Assembly: GCF_900188125.1 (NCBI RefSeq) | Contig: NZ_FZOW01000016.1 | Span: 1-64,000, forward strand | DNA length: 64,000 nucleotides | Reading direction: 5' to 3' | Origin: Rhodococcoides kyotonense | GTDB taxonomy: Bacteria > Actinomycetota > Actinomycetes > Mycobacteriales > Mycobacteriaceae | Shown here: piece after piece, positions 18,210 to 28,350 of the stretch | Numbering within the stretch: the first letter of the stretch is position 1 | Layout of the letters: each line of letters begins with the position of its first letter | Position numbers and translations under genes: made by a program | The notes under the pieces: model-generated | Databases searched by the model: none | What the model was told of the DNA's origin: nothing | Seen by the model: the letters and a program-made list of their open reading frames with translations, nothing else

Positions 18210-18518
18210 ATGGCTCGGAACACCACCACGAAGCTCGCCACGTCCGCACTCGCAGCCGGAGGTCTGCTCGGCGGATTCGCCGTCGCACAGAAGACGAAGA
18301 ACCGGCAGCTGGGCGGGGCCGTTCTCGCTGCGGCAGGTGTCGCGTGCACCGCGTCGTGGAACAAGGCAGCCGGGCCGAAGGTCGCAGGTGCGCTGCTCGG
18401 CACCTACCTCGTGGGTTTCGGTGCCTCGCATCCGCTCGCGAAGAAGATCGGCGCATGGCCCGCGGTCAGCGTCGCTGCGGGAGCAACCGCCGCAGCGTCA
18501 GTCATTCTGACGAGATAG
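18210..18518 (+). CDS. Small Ala/Gly-rich membrane protein
   Basis: The 102-residue protein begins [18 protein letters not shown] and has three short hydrophobic segments separated by Lys-rich turns. The family is not recognised. The start ATG at 18210 lies 23 bp after the HNH stop. Its 3' end overlaps that of the convergent desulfhydrase gene by 21 bp. Confidence 0.65.
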   Translation: MARNTTTKLATSALAAGGLLGGFAVAQKTKNRQLGGAVLAAAGVACTASWNKAAGPKVAGALLGTYLVGFGASHPLAKKIGAWPAVSVAAGATAAASVILTR

Positions 18519-19595
18519 CTTCCCGGTCCGCGCGAACCCCTCCAACGCCGCTGTCGGGCCGGTCAGATCCATCCCCTGCCCGGCGACCCAGTCGTCGTCG
18601 AAGTACGTTCCCGCGTAGCGCTCGCCGCCGTCGCACAGCAACGTGACGACGCTGCCGCCGCGCCCGTCGGCGATCATGTCGGAGATCAGCCCGAACGCTC
18701 CCCAGATATTGGTGCCGGTCGACCCGCCGACGCGTCGGCCGAGCACGGTCGACGCGTGCCGAGCGGCAGCGACCGAGGCTGCGTCGGGCACCGCGATCAT
18801 TCGGTCGATGACCTGCCCGACGAACGACGGTTCGACGATGGGCCTGCCGATCCCCTCGATGCGAGACGGCTTCCCGGTGGAGAAGCCTGCGTCACCGGTG
18901 TCGTACCCACCGATGAACGCCGAGTTCTCCGGATCCACGACGGCCAACCGCGTCGCGTGACGCCGGTAGCGGATATAGCGACCGATGGTGGCGCTCGTTC
19001 CGCCGGTGCCCGCGCCGACGACCACCCACGTAGGGATCGGGGACTCCTCGCGCGTCATCTGCTCGAAGATGGATTCGGCGATGTTGTTGTTGCCGCGCCA
19101 ATCCGTCGCACGTTCGGCATGGGTGAACTGGTCCATGTAGTGCGAGTCGGGTTCGGCGGCGAGCCGGTGCGCCTCGGTGTACATGGCCGCCGGGTCGTCG
19201 ACGAAATGGCAACGCCCACCATGTGATTCGATCAGCGCGACCTTGGCAGGCGACGTGCTCCGCGGCATGACGGCGACGAACTTCAACCCGAGCAGACGAG
19301 CGAAGTACGCCTCGCTGACGGCGGTGGATCCCGACGACGCCTCGATGACCGTGGTGTTCTCGGTGATCCATCCGTTGCAGATCGCGTACAGGAACAGCGA
19401 TCGCGCGAGTCGATGCTTGAGGCTGCCGGTGATGTGCGTCGACTCGTCCTTGAGATACAACTGGACGCCCCACGCGGCGGGTAACGGGTACCGCAGCAGG
19501 TGGGTGTCGGCGCTGCGTTGCGCGTCGGCGTCGATCAACCGGACCGCATTGTCCACCCACTCACGGGATGCCGAATGGTCGACGACGCGAGACAC
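18498..19595 (-). CDS. cds1: PLP-dependent L-cysteine desulfhydrase, Cds1-like
   Basis: This 365-residue fold-type II PLP enzyme has the cofactor lysine at about residue 60 (ITGSLKHR), substrate loop [10 protein letters not shown] and the phosphate-binding [10 protein letters not shown]. The sequence pattern resembles M. tuberculosis Rv3684 (Cds1), which releases hydrogen sulfide from cysteine, more than CysK or CysM. It starts at a GTG sharing one base with the stop of the DUF4229 gene, so the two are cotranscribed. A generic cysteine synthase role is the alternative. Confidence 0.8.
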   Translation of the reverse strand: MSRVVDHSASREWVDNAVRLIDADAQRSADTHLLRYPLPAAWGVQLYLKDESTHITGSLKHRLARSLFLYAICNGWITENTTVIEASSGSTAVSEAYFARLLGLKFVAVMPRSTSPAKVALIESHGGRCHFVDDPAAMYTEAHRLAAEPDSHYMDQFTHAERATDWRGNNNIAESIFEQMTREESPIPTWVVVGAGTGGTSATIGRYIRYRRHATRLAVVDPENSAFIGGYDTGDAGFSTGKPSRIEGIGRPIVEPSFVGQVIDRMIAVPDAASVAAARHASTVLGRRVGGSTGTNIWGAFGLISDMIADGRGGSVVTLLCDGGERYAGTYFDDDWVAGQGMDLTGPTAALEGFARTGKLSRQND

Positions 19596-19915
19596 TACCG
19601 CCCGTCCTCGCCGCGCAGCTTCGCCTGCAGATCGGCGCGCGCCCGACGTCGCCCTTCGTCGACACCTGCGATGGACTGGTTGACGCGGATGCGGAGCGAC
19701 TTGAACAGCACCAGCGACAGAGGTAACGAAATGAGGACGGCGAACACAGCGGCGACGAGAACGGGCACCTTCACACCGACGAGCAGGCCGATGCCGACGA
19801 TCGCGGCGCCGATGACGACGACGAGCAACAGCCGGGCCCCCGAGTAAAGCGCGACGTCACGGAACAGTTGCCCCTTGGTCGCGGTGGGCACGGGCTTGGC
19901 ATTGCGTTCGTTCAC
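19595..19915 (-). CDS. DUF4229 family membrane protein
   Basis: The 106-residue protein has two membrane helices (about 31-50 and 52-70) followed by a basic tail ([19 protein letters not shown]), the layout of DUF4229 proteins widespread in actinobacteria. First gene of a two-gene operon with cds1. Function unknown. Confidence 0.75.
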   Translation of the reverse strand: MNERNAKPVPTATKGQLFRDVALYSGARLLLVVVIGAAIVGIGLLVGVKVPVLVAAVFAVLISLPLSLVLFKSLRIRVNQSIAGVDEGRRRARADLQAKLRGEDGR

Positions 19916-20148
19916 GAACCCCAGGTTACCGCCCCGATCGGACGCAATTCGGACCGCCTGACTTATCCGATTTGTCTATTACCTCCCCTTTACCAACTTT
20001 AGATCAGTCGAGTACCTAGGGGTTCGAGTGCCACCATGGGCTTCGACATCGAAAGTTGTTTCATTCATGTCACGGCAAATACGCACGTAGGCGGATCACA
20101 CCCGCGACACAGCACGCCGTGACACAGCACGCAGGAGGACACGACCAG

Positions 20149-20361
20149 ATGAGCGCACCAACACTGCACAAGGCTCAAGACGCACTGCTCACCCCCGGGC
20201 AGGTCGCTGCGCTCTTCCACGTCGACCCGAAGACCGTGACCCGCTGGGCACATGCAGGACGTCTCGGATCGCTTCGTACGCCGGGAGGCCACCGCCGCTT
20301 CCGTGAGGCCGAGGTGATGCAGCTGCTCACGTCGCTCACCACCGAGGCAGGCCACCGCTAG
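20149..20361 (+). CDS. bldC: BldC-family MerR-like transcriptional regulator
   Basis: This 70-residue protein is a bare winged HTH: LLTPGQVAALFHVDPKTVTRWA, followed by GRLGSLRTPGGHRRFREAEV, closely resembling Streptomyces BldC over its whole length. Such proteins bind DNA as head-to-tail oligomers on direct repeats and control developmental or stress genes. AGGAGG 12 bases before the ATG supports the start. The 230 bp upstream is gene-free and AT-richer than its surroundings. Confidence 0.9.
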   Translation: MSAPTLHKAQDALLTPGQVAALFHVDPKTVTRWAHAGRLGSLRTPGGHRRFREAEVMQLLTSLTTEAGHR

Positions 20362-20402
20362 CCCACAGCACAACGCTGGGGCCGGATTCTCAGGAAACTG
20401 CG

Positions 20403-20438
20403 AGCCGCGTGGGGTGCCAACGGCATCCCCACGCGGCT
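20403..20438. repeat. GC-rich hairpin between bldC and the next gene
   Basis: AGCCGCGTGGGG and CCCCACGCGGCT pair, continued by TGCC/GGCA with a one-base bulge and an AAC loop. It lies 41 bp past the bldC stop. No T-run follows, so it could be a bldC terminator or a leader structure for 20462. Confidence 0.5.
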
Positions 20439-20461
20439 ACCCTCGTATGAGGAGGTGCGTC

Positions 20462-20662
20462 GTGATCTATCTTTTGGCGTTGATCGGTTTGATCGCAGTT
20501 GTCGTTCTGTTCTGGAAGGCGTTCGGACCCACTGGTCAGGCACCCGCAGGCAAGGTGCTCGGCCCTGACGACGACCCGGAATTCCTGTGGCGCATGAACC
20601 GTGACGCGAAGCGTTCCGGCAAGGACGGCCCGGACACCAGCTCACCGGATCCGACCGAATAG
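20462..20662 (+). CDS. Small single-helix membrane protein
   Basis: From the GTG at 20462 the 66-residue product begins IYLLALIGLIAVVVLFWKAF (one membrane helix) followed by a charged cytosolic tail. AGGAGG at 20450-20455, six bases upstream, decides this start over an ATG at 20447, which would place the ribosome site inside the gene. An intrinsic terminator follows. Function unknown. Confidence 0.7.
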   Translation: MIYLLALIGLIAVVVLFWKAFGPTGQAPAGKVLGPDDDPEFLWRMNRDAKRSGKDGPDTSSPDPTE

Positions 20663-20676
20663 ACCTGGCCCCAACC

Positions 20677-20709
20677 AGCAGCCCGTTCTCTACGAGCGGG
20701 CTGCTTTTG
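20677..20709 (+). terminator. Intrinsic terminator of the small membrane gene
   Basis: AGCAGCCCG and CGGGCTGCT form a perfect 9 bp stem around an 11-base loop, followed by TTTT. It begins 15 bp after the stop at 20662 and overlaps the end of the convergent ATPase gene. Confidence 0.8.
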
Positions 20710-21730
20710 CGTTGTCGGGGCGTGTGCTGGGGAAACCGTCGGCGACGGCAGCCGCGAGCTCGAGCAGCGCCTGACGCGTCCCGCGACGCAGCCTGCTCAG
20801 GTCGATCTCGGCGCCTTCCTCCAGGTGCGGATCGAACGGCACGACCACGACCTGTCTGCACCGCTGACCGAAATGTTCGACGACCTTCTCCACATCGACC
20901 TTGCCTGCACGCGGCCGCACCGCGTTGACGACGGCCACCGAGGACTGCACGAGATCGCGGTGACCGTGCGCGTCGAGCCAGTCCAACGTCGCGGACGCGC
21001 TGCGGGCTCCGTCGACCGAGCTGGAGCTGACGACGACGAGCGCGTCGGACCCGTCGAGAATGCGGTCCATCGCCGAGTGCATCAATCCGGTTCCGCAATC
21101 GGTCAGCACGATGCTGTAGAACTTCTCGAGCACTGTGACGGCCTGGTCGTAGTCGCTGCCGCTGAACGCCTCCGACACCGCGGGATCGGCGTCCGATGCC
21201 AGCACCTCGAGCCGGAATCGGTTCTGTGACGTGTAGCCGCGGACGTCGCTGTAGCGCGACAGACTGTCGATGTCCCGCAGCATGTTCCGCACGGTCGCGG
21301 GCGTCTCCAACGGCACTTTCTGGCTCAGCGTGCCGCGGTCCGGGTTGGCGTCGACGGCGATCACGCGGTCACCGCGAATACTTGCGAACGTCGAGCCCAG
21401 GGTCGCCGTCGTCGTGGTCTTCCCGACGCCACCCTTGAGGCTGAGAACCGAGATGCGGTAGCAGCCGACGAGGTGGCGATCGACCTGGTTGGTCAGACGT
21501 CGGCGTCGTTCGTCGCGGGCGCTGTTACCGACGTTGACGCGTCGGCCGCTGGCGTCGTACAGAAAACGGCGCCAACCCGACAGCGGGGGCGGTGAGACTT
21601 TCTTGACCAGCAGCGCGTTGGTCAGATCGTGCGCCGACGACTGCACTACGGGCGGCAGCCGGTCAGCCCCGGACTCTTGCGGCTCACCGGAACCCACCGG
21701 CTGCCACGACTTCATCTGCCATTCGGCCAC
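20690..21730 (-). CDS. MinD/ParA-type ATPase (Rv0530-like)
   Basis: This 346-residue protein has a deviant Walker A motif LKGGVGKTTTT at about 98-108, VIAVDANPDRG (Walker A' region) and LTDCGTGLMH, typical of MinD/ParA-like ATPases. The first 90 residues are poorly conserved and Pro-rich. It lies downstream of the cytochrome c maturation genes, as Rv0530 does in M. tuberculosis. A positioning or secretion-associated role (compare EspI-like proteins) is possible but unproved. Confidence 0.82.
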   Translation of the reverse strand: MAEWQMKSWQPVGSGEPQESGADRLPPVVQSSAHDLTNALLVKKVSPPPLSGWRRFLYDASGRRVNVGNSARDERRRRLTNQVDRHLVGCYRISVLSLKGGVGKTTTTATLGSTFASIRGDRVIAVDANPDRGTLSQKVPLETPATVRNMLRDIDSLSRYSDVRGYTSQNRFRLEVLASDADPAVSEAFSGSDYDQAVTVLEKFYSIVLTDCGTGLMHSAMDRILDGSDALVVVSSSSVDGARSASATLDWLDAHGHRDLVQSSVAVVNAVRPRAGKVDVEKVVEHFGQRCRQVVVVPFDPHLEEGAEIDLSRLRRGTRQALLELAAAVADGFPSTRPDNAKAARS

Positions 21731-21774
21731 GAGCGATCCCCCAATCGCGTCGAAAATACCGACCGGACGTTACC

Positions 21775-22743
21775 TCAGTTGAGACCTGCGTACGAGTGCA
21801 GACCCGAGACGACCATGTTGATGATGAAGAGGTTGAACAGCATCGCGGTGAAGCCGAGGATGTTGATCCACGCCGCGCGCGTGTTGCGCCAGCCGGACGT
21901 CGCGCGGGCGTGCAGGTACGCCGCATAGACGATCCAGGTGATGAACGACATCGTCTCCTTGGGATCCCAGCCCCAGAACCGGCCCCAGGCTGCTTCGGCC
22001 CAGATGGCACCGAGGATGACGCCTGCACCGAACAGCGGGAACGCGACGATCGTGGTCTTGTACGCCAACCGGTCGAGGGATTTGGCGTCGGGAAGACGGG
22101 ATGCGAATCGGCCCCAGAAACCGCGGCTCTCCTCGCCTGCCGGCTGCTTGATGCGGAGCAGGAACAGCAGGCTCGCGACGCCCGACACCAGCAGGATGCC
22201 GCTGCCGACGCTGACGATGGTGACGTGGATCGGGAGCCAGTACGACCGCAGTGCGGGAACGACGGGTGCCGCGTCGGCGTAGAGCTTGGTCGCGGCGAGG
22301 AACATCAGGACGATGATCGGTGCCAGGACGAACACGAGCATCGGACGCATCGATCGCTTGCGCAGCAGCACGATCGACGTCAGTGTCGCGGCCGCGGTGG
22401 CCATCGTGACGAACTCGTACATGTTGCCGAGGGGGAAGCGGTGCGTCGCGAACCCACGCAGCACGACGGCTGCGACGTGCAGCACGAGCGCGAGGATCAG
22501 CAGTGCGAAGCCCATGCCGGACAGACGCTCGGACAGCGGTCGCTTCGGCGTCTCGGCCACTCGACCCGGAACCGTCTTCGACGTGACGGGTGCACCGCTA
22601 CCGACGAGCTCGCGTGCCTGCACCTTCGTTGCCTTCACCGACGCGTACTGCGCGATGAGTAGCACGAATGCGAGGACGTAGATCGTGAACGCGGACTCGA
22701 AGGACAAGTCGCTGTAGTGCGACAGTGTCTCGTTGATCGGCAT
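21775..22743 (-). CDS. ccsB: Cytochrome c biogenesis protein CcsB/CcsA
   Basis: This 322-residue protein has about eight membrane helices and the haem-handling WWD-like motif FWGWDPKETMSFI near the C-terminal third. With ResB it forms the System II haem lyase, which moves haem across the membrane and attaches it to apocytochrome c. It follows resB by 3 bp in the operon ordered hemL, phosphatase, tlpA, ccdA, resB, ccsB. Confidence 0.93.
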   Translation of the reverse strand: MPINETLSHYSDLSFESAFTIYVLAFVLLIAQYASVKATKVQARELVGSGAPVTSKTVPGRVAETPKRPLSERLSGMGFALLILALVLHVAAVVLRGFATHRFPLGNMYEFVTMATAAATLTSIVLLRKRSMRPMLVFVLAPIIVLMFLAATKLYADAAPVVPALRSYWLPIHVTIVSVGSGILLVSGVASLLFLLRIKQPAGEESRGFWGRFASRLPDAKSLDRLAYKTTIVAFPLFGAGVILGAIWAEAAWGRFWGWDPKETMSFITWIVYAAYLHARATSGWRNTRAAWINILGFTAMLFNLFIINMVVSGLHSYAGLN

Positions 22744-22746
22744 CGG

Positions 22747-24372
22747 TCAGTTCTCCTGCTTGTTCGTGTTCACGGTCTTCACATCACCGATCAGCTTGTC
22801 GCAGAGCCTGTCGAACTCTTCTCCCCAGCCCGCCTGATCGGTACGGGCGAGCCCACCGAGTTCTACTACAGTACGTCGTGTGTCCGATTCCGGGTGAAGT
22901 CGGACCCACACTCGACGCCGTTTGACGATCAGCGAGACCAGCAGTCCGCCCATCATGGTCAGCGCGAACACGAGCACCCAGGTCTGCGCGGGGTCGTGCG
23001 ACACCTGCAGGTTGACGAACTCCTCGGCGCCGTCGAAGCGGACCGTCGTGCCGTCGGACAGCGTCGACGTCTCCCCCGGCTTGAGGTTCACTCGGTCCTG
23101 TTTGACGAGCCTGCCCTGGTTGATCATTTCCTGATTCAGCGAGAACAGCGACTGCGGATAGCCGGTGTCGAGCCCGGTGTCGCCTTTGTAGATGTCGACG
23201 GCGACGGCCGGATCGGTCATGGCCGGGTAGCTCGACGACAGCAGGTTGCCGTGGAAGAACGCAGTCGGCGCGAACAGTCCTTCGATCGCGATCTGGTTCT
23301 TACGACGCTCGGTCGCATCCGGGTACAGGCCACCGGGCGGATCGATACGCAGCACACCGCTGGACAGGAACGTCGTCGCGTCGGTCGGCTGCCACTGGAT
23401 GGTCTCGGTGCGGGTCTCGCCGTTGGGGAACGTCACGGTGAACGTCGGCGCGTATCCATGGCCCTGCAGGTAGACACGGTCACCCGCGACGCGCAGTGGG
23501 TGATTGACCTGCAGCACGTCGTCGCGCCAGGTGTTGTTCGTCAGGTCGTCGTTCGCCTGGTACTCGATGTTCGACGTGAACATCTCGGCCTGACCGTTGT
23601 CGAGGTAGTCCGCCTTGAAGTCCTTGACGCGGATGCACAGCGGCTCGAGGTTCGTGCCGTCCACGAGTTGTCCGGCGCGGAACCCGTCGTACACAGCGGG
23701 TGACGTGCTGCAGAAGCCGGGTCCGTCGTTGGCGATGACGACGACGTTGCCCTCGTAGCCGAGTAGCTTGCCGAGCGCGATGGCCGCGAGCAGTCCGACG
23801 AGCGACAGGTGGAAGACGAGGTTTCCGAACTCGCGCAGGTGCCCCTTCTCCGCGGAGAGAGTGACCTCGCCACCGGTTTCACGACGTGCAACTCGCCAAC
23901 CACGAAGCTGCGCAGCCACTTTCGTAGCGGTCTCGTCGGTGGATTCGGAGGACGTGTAGGTGCGGTGATGCGGCAGTCGCGAGAGATTACGTGGCGTCGG
24001 AACAGGCTTGGTGCGCAATGCTTTCGCGTGCTCGATGCATCGCGGAACGATACAGCCGACGAGCGAGATGAACAGCAGCGCGTAGATCGCGGTGAACCAG
24101 AAGCTCGAGAAGACGTCGAACAGTTCGAGCTTGTCCATGATCGGGCCGAGAGTCGGCCTGGCCGCGATGTATTCGTCGACCTTGCCGGAGTTGAGGCTGC
24201 GCTGCGGCACGAGCGCGCCCGGGATGGCCGCGAACGCCAGCAGGAACAGCAGCACCAACGCAGTGCGCATGCTGGTGAGACTGCGCCACGTGTTGCGCAC
24301 CAATGCAACTGCGCGCCCTGGAACGGATTGCCTGGGCGGCTTCTGCTCGGCCCGCTCCTCCACATCCGTCAT
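22747..24372 (-). CDS. resB: Cytochrome c biogenesis protein ResB
   Basis: This 541-residue protein has three N-terminal membrane helices, a large external domain (about 170-460) and one C-terminal helix (WVLVFALTMMGGLLVSLIV). It contains the family motif SFWFTAIYALLFISLVGCI. It is the partner of CcsB in System II cytochrome c assembly. I took the ATG at 24372 because it overlaps the ccdA stop (ATGA); a longer frame to 24678 is the antisense of ccdA coding order and is rejected. Confidence 0.92.
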   Translation of the reverse strand: MTDVEERAEQKPPRQSVPGRAVALVRNTWRSLTSMRTALVLLFLLAFAAIPGALVPQRSLNSGKVDEYIAARPTLGPIMDKLELFDVFSSFWFTAIYALLFISLVGCIVPRCIEHAKALRTKPVPTPRNLSRLPHHRTYTSSESTDETATKVAAQLRGWRVARRETGGEVTLSAEKGHLREFGNLVFHLSLVGLLAAIALGKLLGYEGNVVVIANDGPGFCSTSPAVYDGFRAGQLVDGTNLEPLCIRVKDFKADYLDNGQAEMFTSNIEYQANDDLTNNTWRDDVLQVNHPLRVAGDRVYLQGHGYAPTFTVTFPNGETRTETIQWQPTDATTFLSSGVLRIDPPGGLYPDATERRKNQIAIEGLFAPTAFFHGNLLSSSYPAMTDPAVAVDIYKGDTGLDTGYPQSLFSLNQEMINQGRLVKQDRVNLKPGETSTLSDGTTVRFDGAEEFVNLQVSHDPAQTWVLVFALTMMGGLLVSLIVKRRRVWVRLHPESDTRRTVVELGGLARTDQAGWGEEFDRLCDKLIGDVKTVNTNKQEN

Positions 24373-25190
24373 ATGGGAAGCACCACATCGGACACGAAGG
24401 CGTCGCGAACCCAACTCACGAACACGTCCCACGCACCCGTGACGAGTGCAATTCCTACTGCTATCAACATGATTCCGCCGAACACCTGTATCTGTCGTGC
24501 ATGGGTGCGAAGCCAGCCGACTCCGCGAAGAGCGCTCACCGAGCCGAATGCGAGGATCACGAACGGCAAGCCGAGTCCGAGGCAGTACGCGACGATCAAC
24601 ACCACTCCACGCGCCGCCGTCGCACCCTCGGTTCCTGCGGCGAGCGAGATGACGCCCGCCAGAGTCGGTCCGAGGCACGGCGTCCAGCCGAGCGCGAACA
24701 CGCCGCCGAGCAGCGGGGCGCCGAGCAGGCTACCGACGCGGCGAGGCTCGAATCGGACGTCGCGCTGCAGGGCGGGTACCAATCCGATGAACACGAGACC
24801 CATCGCGATGGTGACGACTCCGCCGATGCGCATGAGCAGGTCGCGATTGACCGACAGCACCGAGATCGCGCCGAAGACCGTCGCGGTGGCGAGCACGAAC
24901 ACGACGGTGAAGCCGAGCACGAACAGGCCCGCTGCGAACGCAACCCTGAGTCGACTCGATGTCCGAACCTTCGTCGTCGCCGCTTCCGATGCCGTCACCG
25001 CGGGCGCGTCGGCGCCGACGACGCCCGCCAGATACGACAGGTAACCCGGTACCAGCGGGACGACGCACGGCGACGCGAACGAGACGAGCCCGGCGAGCAG
25101 GCAGACACCGAGTGCCAGGACCAAGGGCCCTGTTGCTGCCGTCGTCTGGAATGCCTCGCCGATGCCGGCGAGATGGACCGTCGTGCTCAC
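24369..25190 (-). CDS. ccdA: Thiol-disulfide electron carrier CcdA
   Basis: This 273-residue protein has six membrane helices and the paired cysteine motifs SFASPCVVPLVPGYLSYL and GWTPCLGPTLAGV, which relay electrons from thioredoxin to outside partners. It keeps apocytochrome c cysteines reduced. The gene overlaps tlpA upstream and resB downstream by 4 bp each. Confidence 0.94.
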   Translation of the reverse strand: MSTTVHLAGIGEAFQTTAATGPLVLALGVCLLAGLVSFASPCVVPLVPGYLSYLAGVVGADAPAVTASEAATTKVRTSSRLRVAFAAGLFVLGFTVVFVLATATVFGAISVLSVNRDLLMRIGGVVTIAMGLVFIGLVPALQRDVRFEPRRVGSLLGAPLLGGVFALGWTPCLGPTLAGVISLAAGTEGATAARGVVLIVAYCLGLGLPFVILAFGSVSALRGVGWLRTHARQIQVFGGIMLIAVGIALVTGAWDVFVSWVRDAFVSDVVLPI

Positions 25191-25780
25191 TGCTGATCGG
25201 ACTCCTCGCCCGCGACCCGCTCGACGACGGGCTGCAGATCCTGCGCAAGGAGCTCACGCAGGAACACCGCGGCGACGCGGTGCTGCTTGTCGAGGACGAT
25301 CGTCGTCGGCACGACGGACGTCGGGATGCCGCCGAGCGCGGACAGCGTGCGCATGGGTGGGTCGTAGATGGACGGGTACGTCACGTTGTTGTCGATGACG
25401 AAGTCCTGCGCCTTGTCCTGGGCGTTGTCGCGGACGTTGATGCCGAGGAACTGCACACCGAGGTCCTTGGTGTTCTCGAAGACCTCTTCCAGGTCGTCGG
25501 CTTCGCCGCGGCACGGGCCACACCACTGGCCCCACACGTTCAGCACGACGGCCTTGCCCTCGTACTCGTCGAGCGAGGTGGTCTTGCCCTCGTCCATCAG
25601 GTCCGGTCCGGACAACTCGCCGATGGTGCCGCGGTCGGACGGCGGGTCGTAGTAGATCTCGGTCTGCCCGCCGGGCGAGACGAAGTCGAATGTTCCGCCC
25701 GTCGCGACGGCGTCGGTACCCGTCGCACATCCGGACAGGACCAGTGCGACGGCTGACAGGGACAGAACGACCTTACGCAC
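25187..25780 (-). CDS. TlpA/ResA-like thiol-disulfide lipoprotein
   Basis: This 197-residue protein has a lipoprotein signal (LVLSGC, Cys18) and a thioredoxin-like domain with WGQWCGPC around residues 83-90. It presumably sits on the outer face of the membrane and passes electrons from CcdA to apocytochrome c. It corresponds in position to M. tuberculosis Rv0526. It overlaps both neighbours, so it is translationally coupled. Confidence 0.92.
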   Translation of the reverse strand: MRKVVLSLSAVALVLSGCATGTDAVATGGTFDFVSPGGQTEIYYDPPSDRGTIGELSGPDLMDEGKTTSLDEYEGKAVVLNVWGQWCGPCRGEADDLEEVFENTKDLGVQFLGINVRDNAQDKAQDFVIDNNVTYPSIYDPPMRTLSALGGIPTSVVPTTIVLDKQHRVAAVFLRELLAQDLQPVVERVAGEESDQQ

Positions 25781-26441
25781 CGGTTACCCTCGGGTCGCTT
25801 GCACCGGCGGGCTCGGAGTAGACGATGTCGACGAGAGTGTCGCCCTCGTAGACGAGCGACGTCAGCGACGCGAGTCCGCACTGACGGTGCCGCGGGTCGT
25901 GCCACAGACGATCGCCCTGCAAGAAGCGTCGCAGCGTCCAGACCGGCAGCTGATGGCTGACGACGACCGCTTCGTGACCGACCGCGGCGACGCGGACCGC
26001 ATTGACGGCGGCGAGCATACGATGCGCGATCTGCAGGTACGGCTCACCCCACGACGGCGTGAACGGGTCGCGCAGCTTCCACCAGTGCCGAGGCCGACGC
26101 AGCGCGCCGTCGCCGACGGACACCCGCAGACCTTCGAAGTCGTTTCCGGCTTCGATGAGGTTCTCGTCCTCGCCGATCGTCAGACCGTGCGCTGCGGCGA
26201 TCGGCGCGGCGGTCTCCTGCGCACGCTGCAGCGGCGACGCGACGACATGAGTGATGTCGTGCCCGGCGAGCGCGTTCGCGACGGCCGTCGCCTGCGCCTG
26301 CCCTGCGACGGACAGCCGGAATCCGGGAAGCCGTCCGTACAGAATGCCCTTGGGGTTGTGCACTTCACCGTGCCGCAGAACGTGGACGATGGTCCGCGTC
26401 GACTGGTGCGGATGAGACTCGCTCGACTCGGGGCTGCTCAC
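25773..26441 (-). CDS. Histidine phosphatase family protein (Rv0525-like)
   Basis: This 222-residue protein carries the catalytic motif [10 protein letters not shown] near the N terminus and the second histidine in [10 protein letters not shown]. The phosphatase fold is clear but the substrate is not. I chose the GTG at 26441, which overlaps the hemL stop (GTGA) and follows AGGAAC; the longer open frame is an Arg/Ser-rich shadow of hemL. It is the link between hemL and the cytochrome c genes. Confidence 0.85.
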   Translation of the reverse strand: MSSPESSESHPHQSTRTIVHVLRHGEVHNPKGILYGRLPGFRLSVAGQAQATAVANALAGHDITHVVASPLQRAQETAAPIAAAHGLTIGEDENLIEAGNDFEGLRVSVGDGALRRPRHWWKLRDPFTPSWGEPYLQIAHRMLAAVNAVRVAAVGHEAVVVSHQLPVWTLRRFLQGDRLWHDPRHRQCGLASLTSLVYEGDTLVDIVYSEPAGASDPRVTGA

Positions 26442-27760
26442 TTGGTTCCTGCTTCTGCTCGGGCCGCTGCGCGGGCTGCGTGGGGAAGGGCGTCGGCGAT
26501 GATCTCGAACGCGGCGTCGTCGAGTGCCGCGGACACGAACCACGCTTCGAAGGCACTCGGTGGCGGATAGACGCCTCGGGAGAGCAGCCCGTGGAAGAAC
26601 GCGGGGTATCGCCATGTCTCCGCAGCTTTGGCGCCCGCGTAATCGGTGACGGGTCCGTCCGAGAAGAACACGCTCACCATAGTGCCCGCGAACTGGACGT
26701 GATGGCGAACGCCTGCCTCGGTGAGGGCATCGCCGAGCAGGCCGCCGAGGCGCTCGGAGTTCTTCTGCAGCTTCTCGTATACGGCGGCGTCGGCAAGCTG
26801 GAGGCTCGTCAGGCCCGCCGCGACGGCGACGGGGTTACCGGACAGCGTGCCCGCCTGATAGACCGGTCCGGCCGGGGCGAGGTAGGCCATGACGTCGGCG
26901 CGGCCACCGAACGCAGCGGCAGGCAGACCGCCGCTCATGACCTTGCCGAACGTGTAGAGATCGCCGGCGATGCCGTCGATGCCGTACCAACCGGCGGCAC
27001 TGACACGGAAGCCCGTCATGACCTCGTCCATGATCAACAACGCACCGTTGTCGGTGGCCAGGCGTCGTAGACCGGAGTTGAAGCCGGGCACCGGTGGAAC
27101 CGCACCCATGTTGCCCGCGGCGGCCTCGGTGATGATGCACGCGATCTGGCCTGGGTTCTCGGCGAAAGCCGCTTCGACGGCAGCGAGGTCGTTGTAGGGA
27201 ACCACGATCGTGTCCGACGCCTGTGCCCCGGTCACGCCGGGCGACGTCGGGAGTCCGAACGTGGCGAGGCCGGATCCGGCGTCGGCGAGCAGCGCGTCGA
27301 CGTGGCCGTGGTAACAGCCGGAGAACTTGACGATCTTGGTGCGCCCGGTGAAGCCGCGCGCAAGACGCACCGCAGTCATCGTCGCTTCTGTGCCGGAATT
27401 CACAAGACGAACCTGGTCGACGGGACCGACTCGGCGAACGATCTCCTCTGCCAGCGCGATTTCACGCTCCGTCGGAGCACCGAACGACAGGCCCGTGGAT
27501 GCGGCCTTCTGGACGGCCTCGACGATGGCCGGATGCGCGTGCCCGTGGATCATGGGACCCCACGACGAGATGAGGTCGACGTACTTGTTTCCGTCGGCGT
27601 CGGTCATCGTGTATCCGCTGGCCTCGGTGATGAACCGAGGCGTTCCTCCGACGGAGTGGAACGCGCGCACCGGGGAGTTGACACCACCCGGGATGACAGC
27701 GCTCGCGCGCTCGAACAGCTGGGCCGAAACTTCGGGCTCGGAGCCGGTGGAAACAGTCAC
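26438..27760 (-). CDS. hemL: Glutamate-1-semialdehyde 2,1-aminomutase
   Basis: This 440-residue class III PLP enzyme converts glutamate-1-semialdehyde to 5-aminolevulinate. It shows [14 protein letters not shown] and the cofactor lysine in [14 protein letters not shown]. It is the first gene of the transcript that continues into cytochrome c maturation, matching haem supply to haem use. HemA, its pathway partner, is at 43172-44554. Confidence 0.95.
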   Translation of the reverse strand: MTVSTGSEPEVSAQLFERASAVIPGGVNSPVRAFHSVGGTPRFITEASGYTMTDADGNKYVDLISSWGPMIHGHAHPAIVEAVQKAASTGLSFGAPTEREIALAEEIVRRVGPVDQVRLVNSGTEATMTAVRLARGFTGRTKIVKFSGCYHGHVDALLADAGSGLATFGLPTSPGVTGAQASDTIVVPYNDLAAVEAAFAENPGQIACIITEAAAGNMGAVPPVPGFNSGLRRLATDNGALLIMDEVMTGFRVSAAGWYGIDGIAGDLYTFGKVMSGGLPAAAFGGRADVMAYLAPAGPVYQAGTLSGNPVAVAAGLTSLQLADAAVYEKLQKNSERLGGLLGDALTEAGVRHHVQFAGTMVSVFFSDGPVTDYAGAKAAETWRYPAFFHGLLSRGVYPPPSAFEAWFVSAALDDAAFEIIADALPHAARAAARAEAGTK

Positions 27761-27819
27761 GACCCCCAGTGTCCCAGGTTTGCCGATACTGCCAACTACA
27801 GGGCGTAATAATCAGCCCG

Positions 27820-28299
27820 TCAATCCTTCTTCTTGCGCTTCTTCCTGCTGTCCTCTTCGTCGTCTTCGTCCTCGTCGTCGTCCTTGTCGTCGGGCATGAA
27901 GATCATCGCGACGAGGATCAGCGCCCAGATTCCGAGCGGCCATCCAGGCCAGTACCCGTTCAGTTCGCCGTCGGAGATGGACTGGAAGCCCCAGATGCCG
28001 GTCATGATGATCGCGCCGCCGAACCACCAGCGCCACTCGTCGAAGTACTCACGCCAATCCTTGGCACTCGCCGACTCGGCGGGCGGATCGGCAGGCTTCG
28101 GCACCGGAAGGTCGTTCGTGAGTTTCGCCAGTTCTCCCCGCGTCGAGGAGGTCCAGACGGCGTCGAGACGCTGTTCGTACTCGATCATCGTCAGCCGGCC
28201 CTCGGCCATCGCGGTACCGAGGAACCGGGCCGTGTCCTCACGTTCGGCGGTACCCACGCGCAGCCGGGACGTCTCGTCGAACCGTTCCATGTCACCCAT
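27820..28299 (-). CDS. DUF1707 domain membrane protein
   Basis: This 159-residue protein has the DUF1707 motif (RVGTAEREDTARFLGTAM, then EGRLTMIEYEQRL) at residues about 10-60, two membrane helices (around 105-140) and a tail of alternating Asp/Glu and Lys runs. Many actinobacteria have this family; its role is unknown. ATG at 28299 is favoured by AGGGA five to six bases upstream. Confidence 0.82.
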   Translation of the reverse strand: MGDMERFDETSRLRVGTAEREDTARFLGTAMAEGRLTMIEYEQRLDAVWTSSTRGELAKLTNDLPVPKPADPPAESASAKDWREYFDEWRWWFGGAIIMTGIWGFQSISDGELNGYWPGWPLGIWALILVAMIFMPDDKDDDEDEDDEEDSRKKRKKKD

Positions 28300-28350
28300 G
28301 AAGATCCCTGTCACTCATGAAGCGCCTTCCCTCATGTCCGAATTGCCAGG

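Noticed and set aside
22717-23703. 328-codon plus-strand frame
   Set aside because: Antisense to resB, which has a clear family match and operon context.
24373-24678. N-terminal extension of resB
   Set aside because: It overlaps ccdA completely, is Arg/His-rich and has no family match; the ATGA overlap at 24369-24372 gives the better start.
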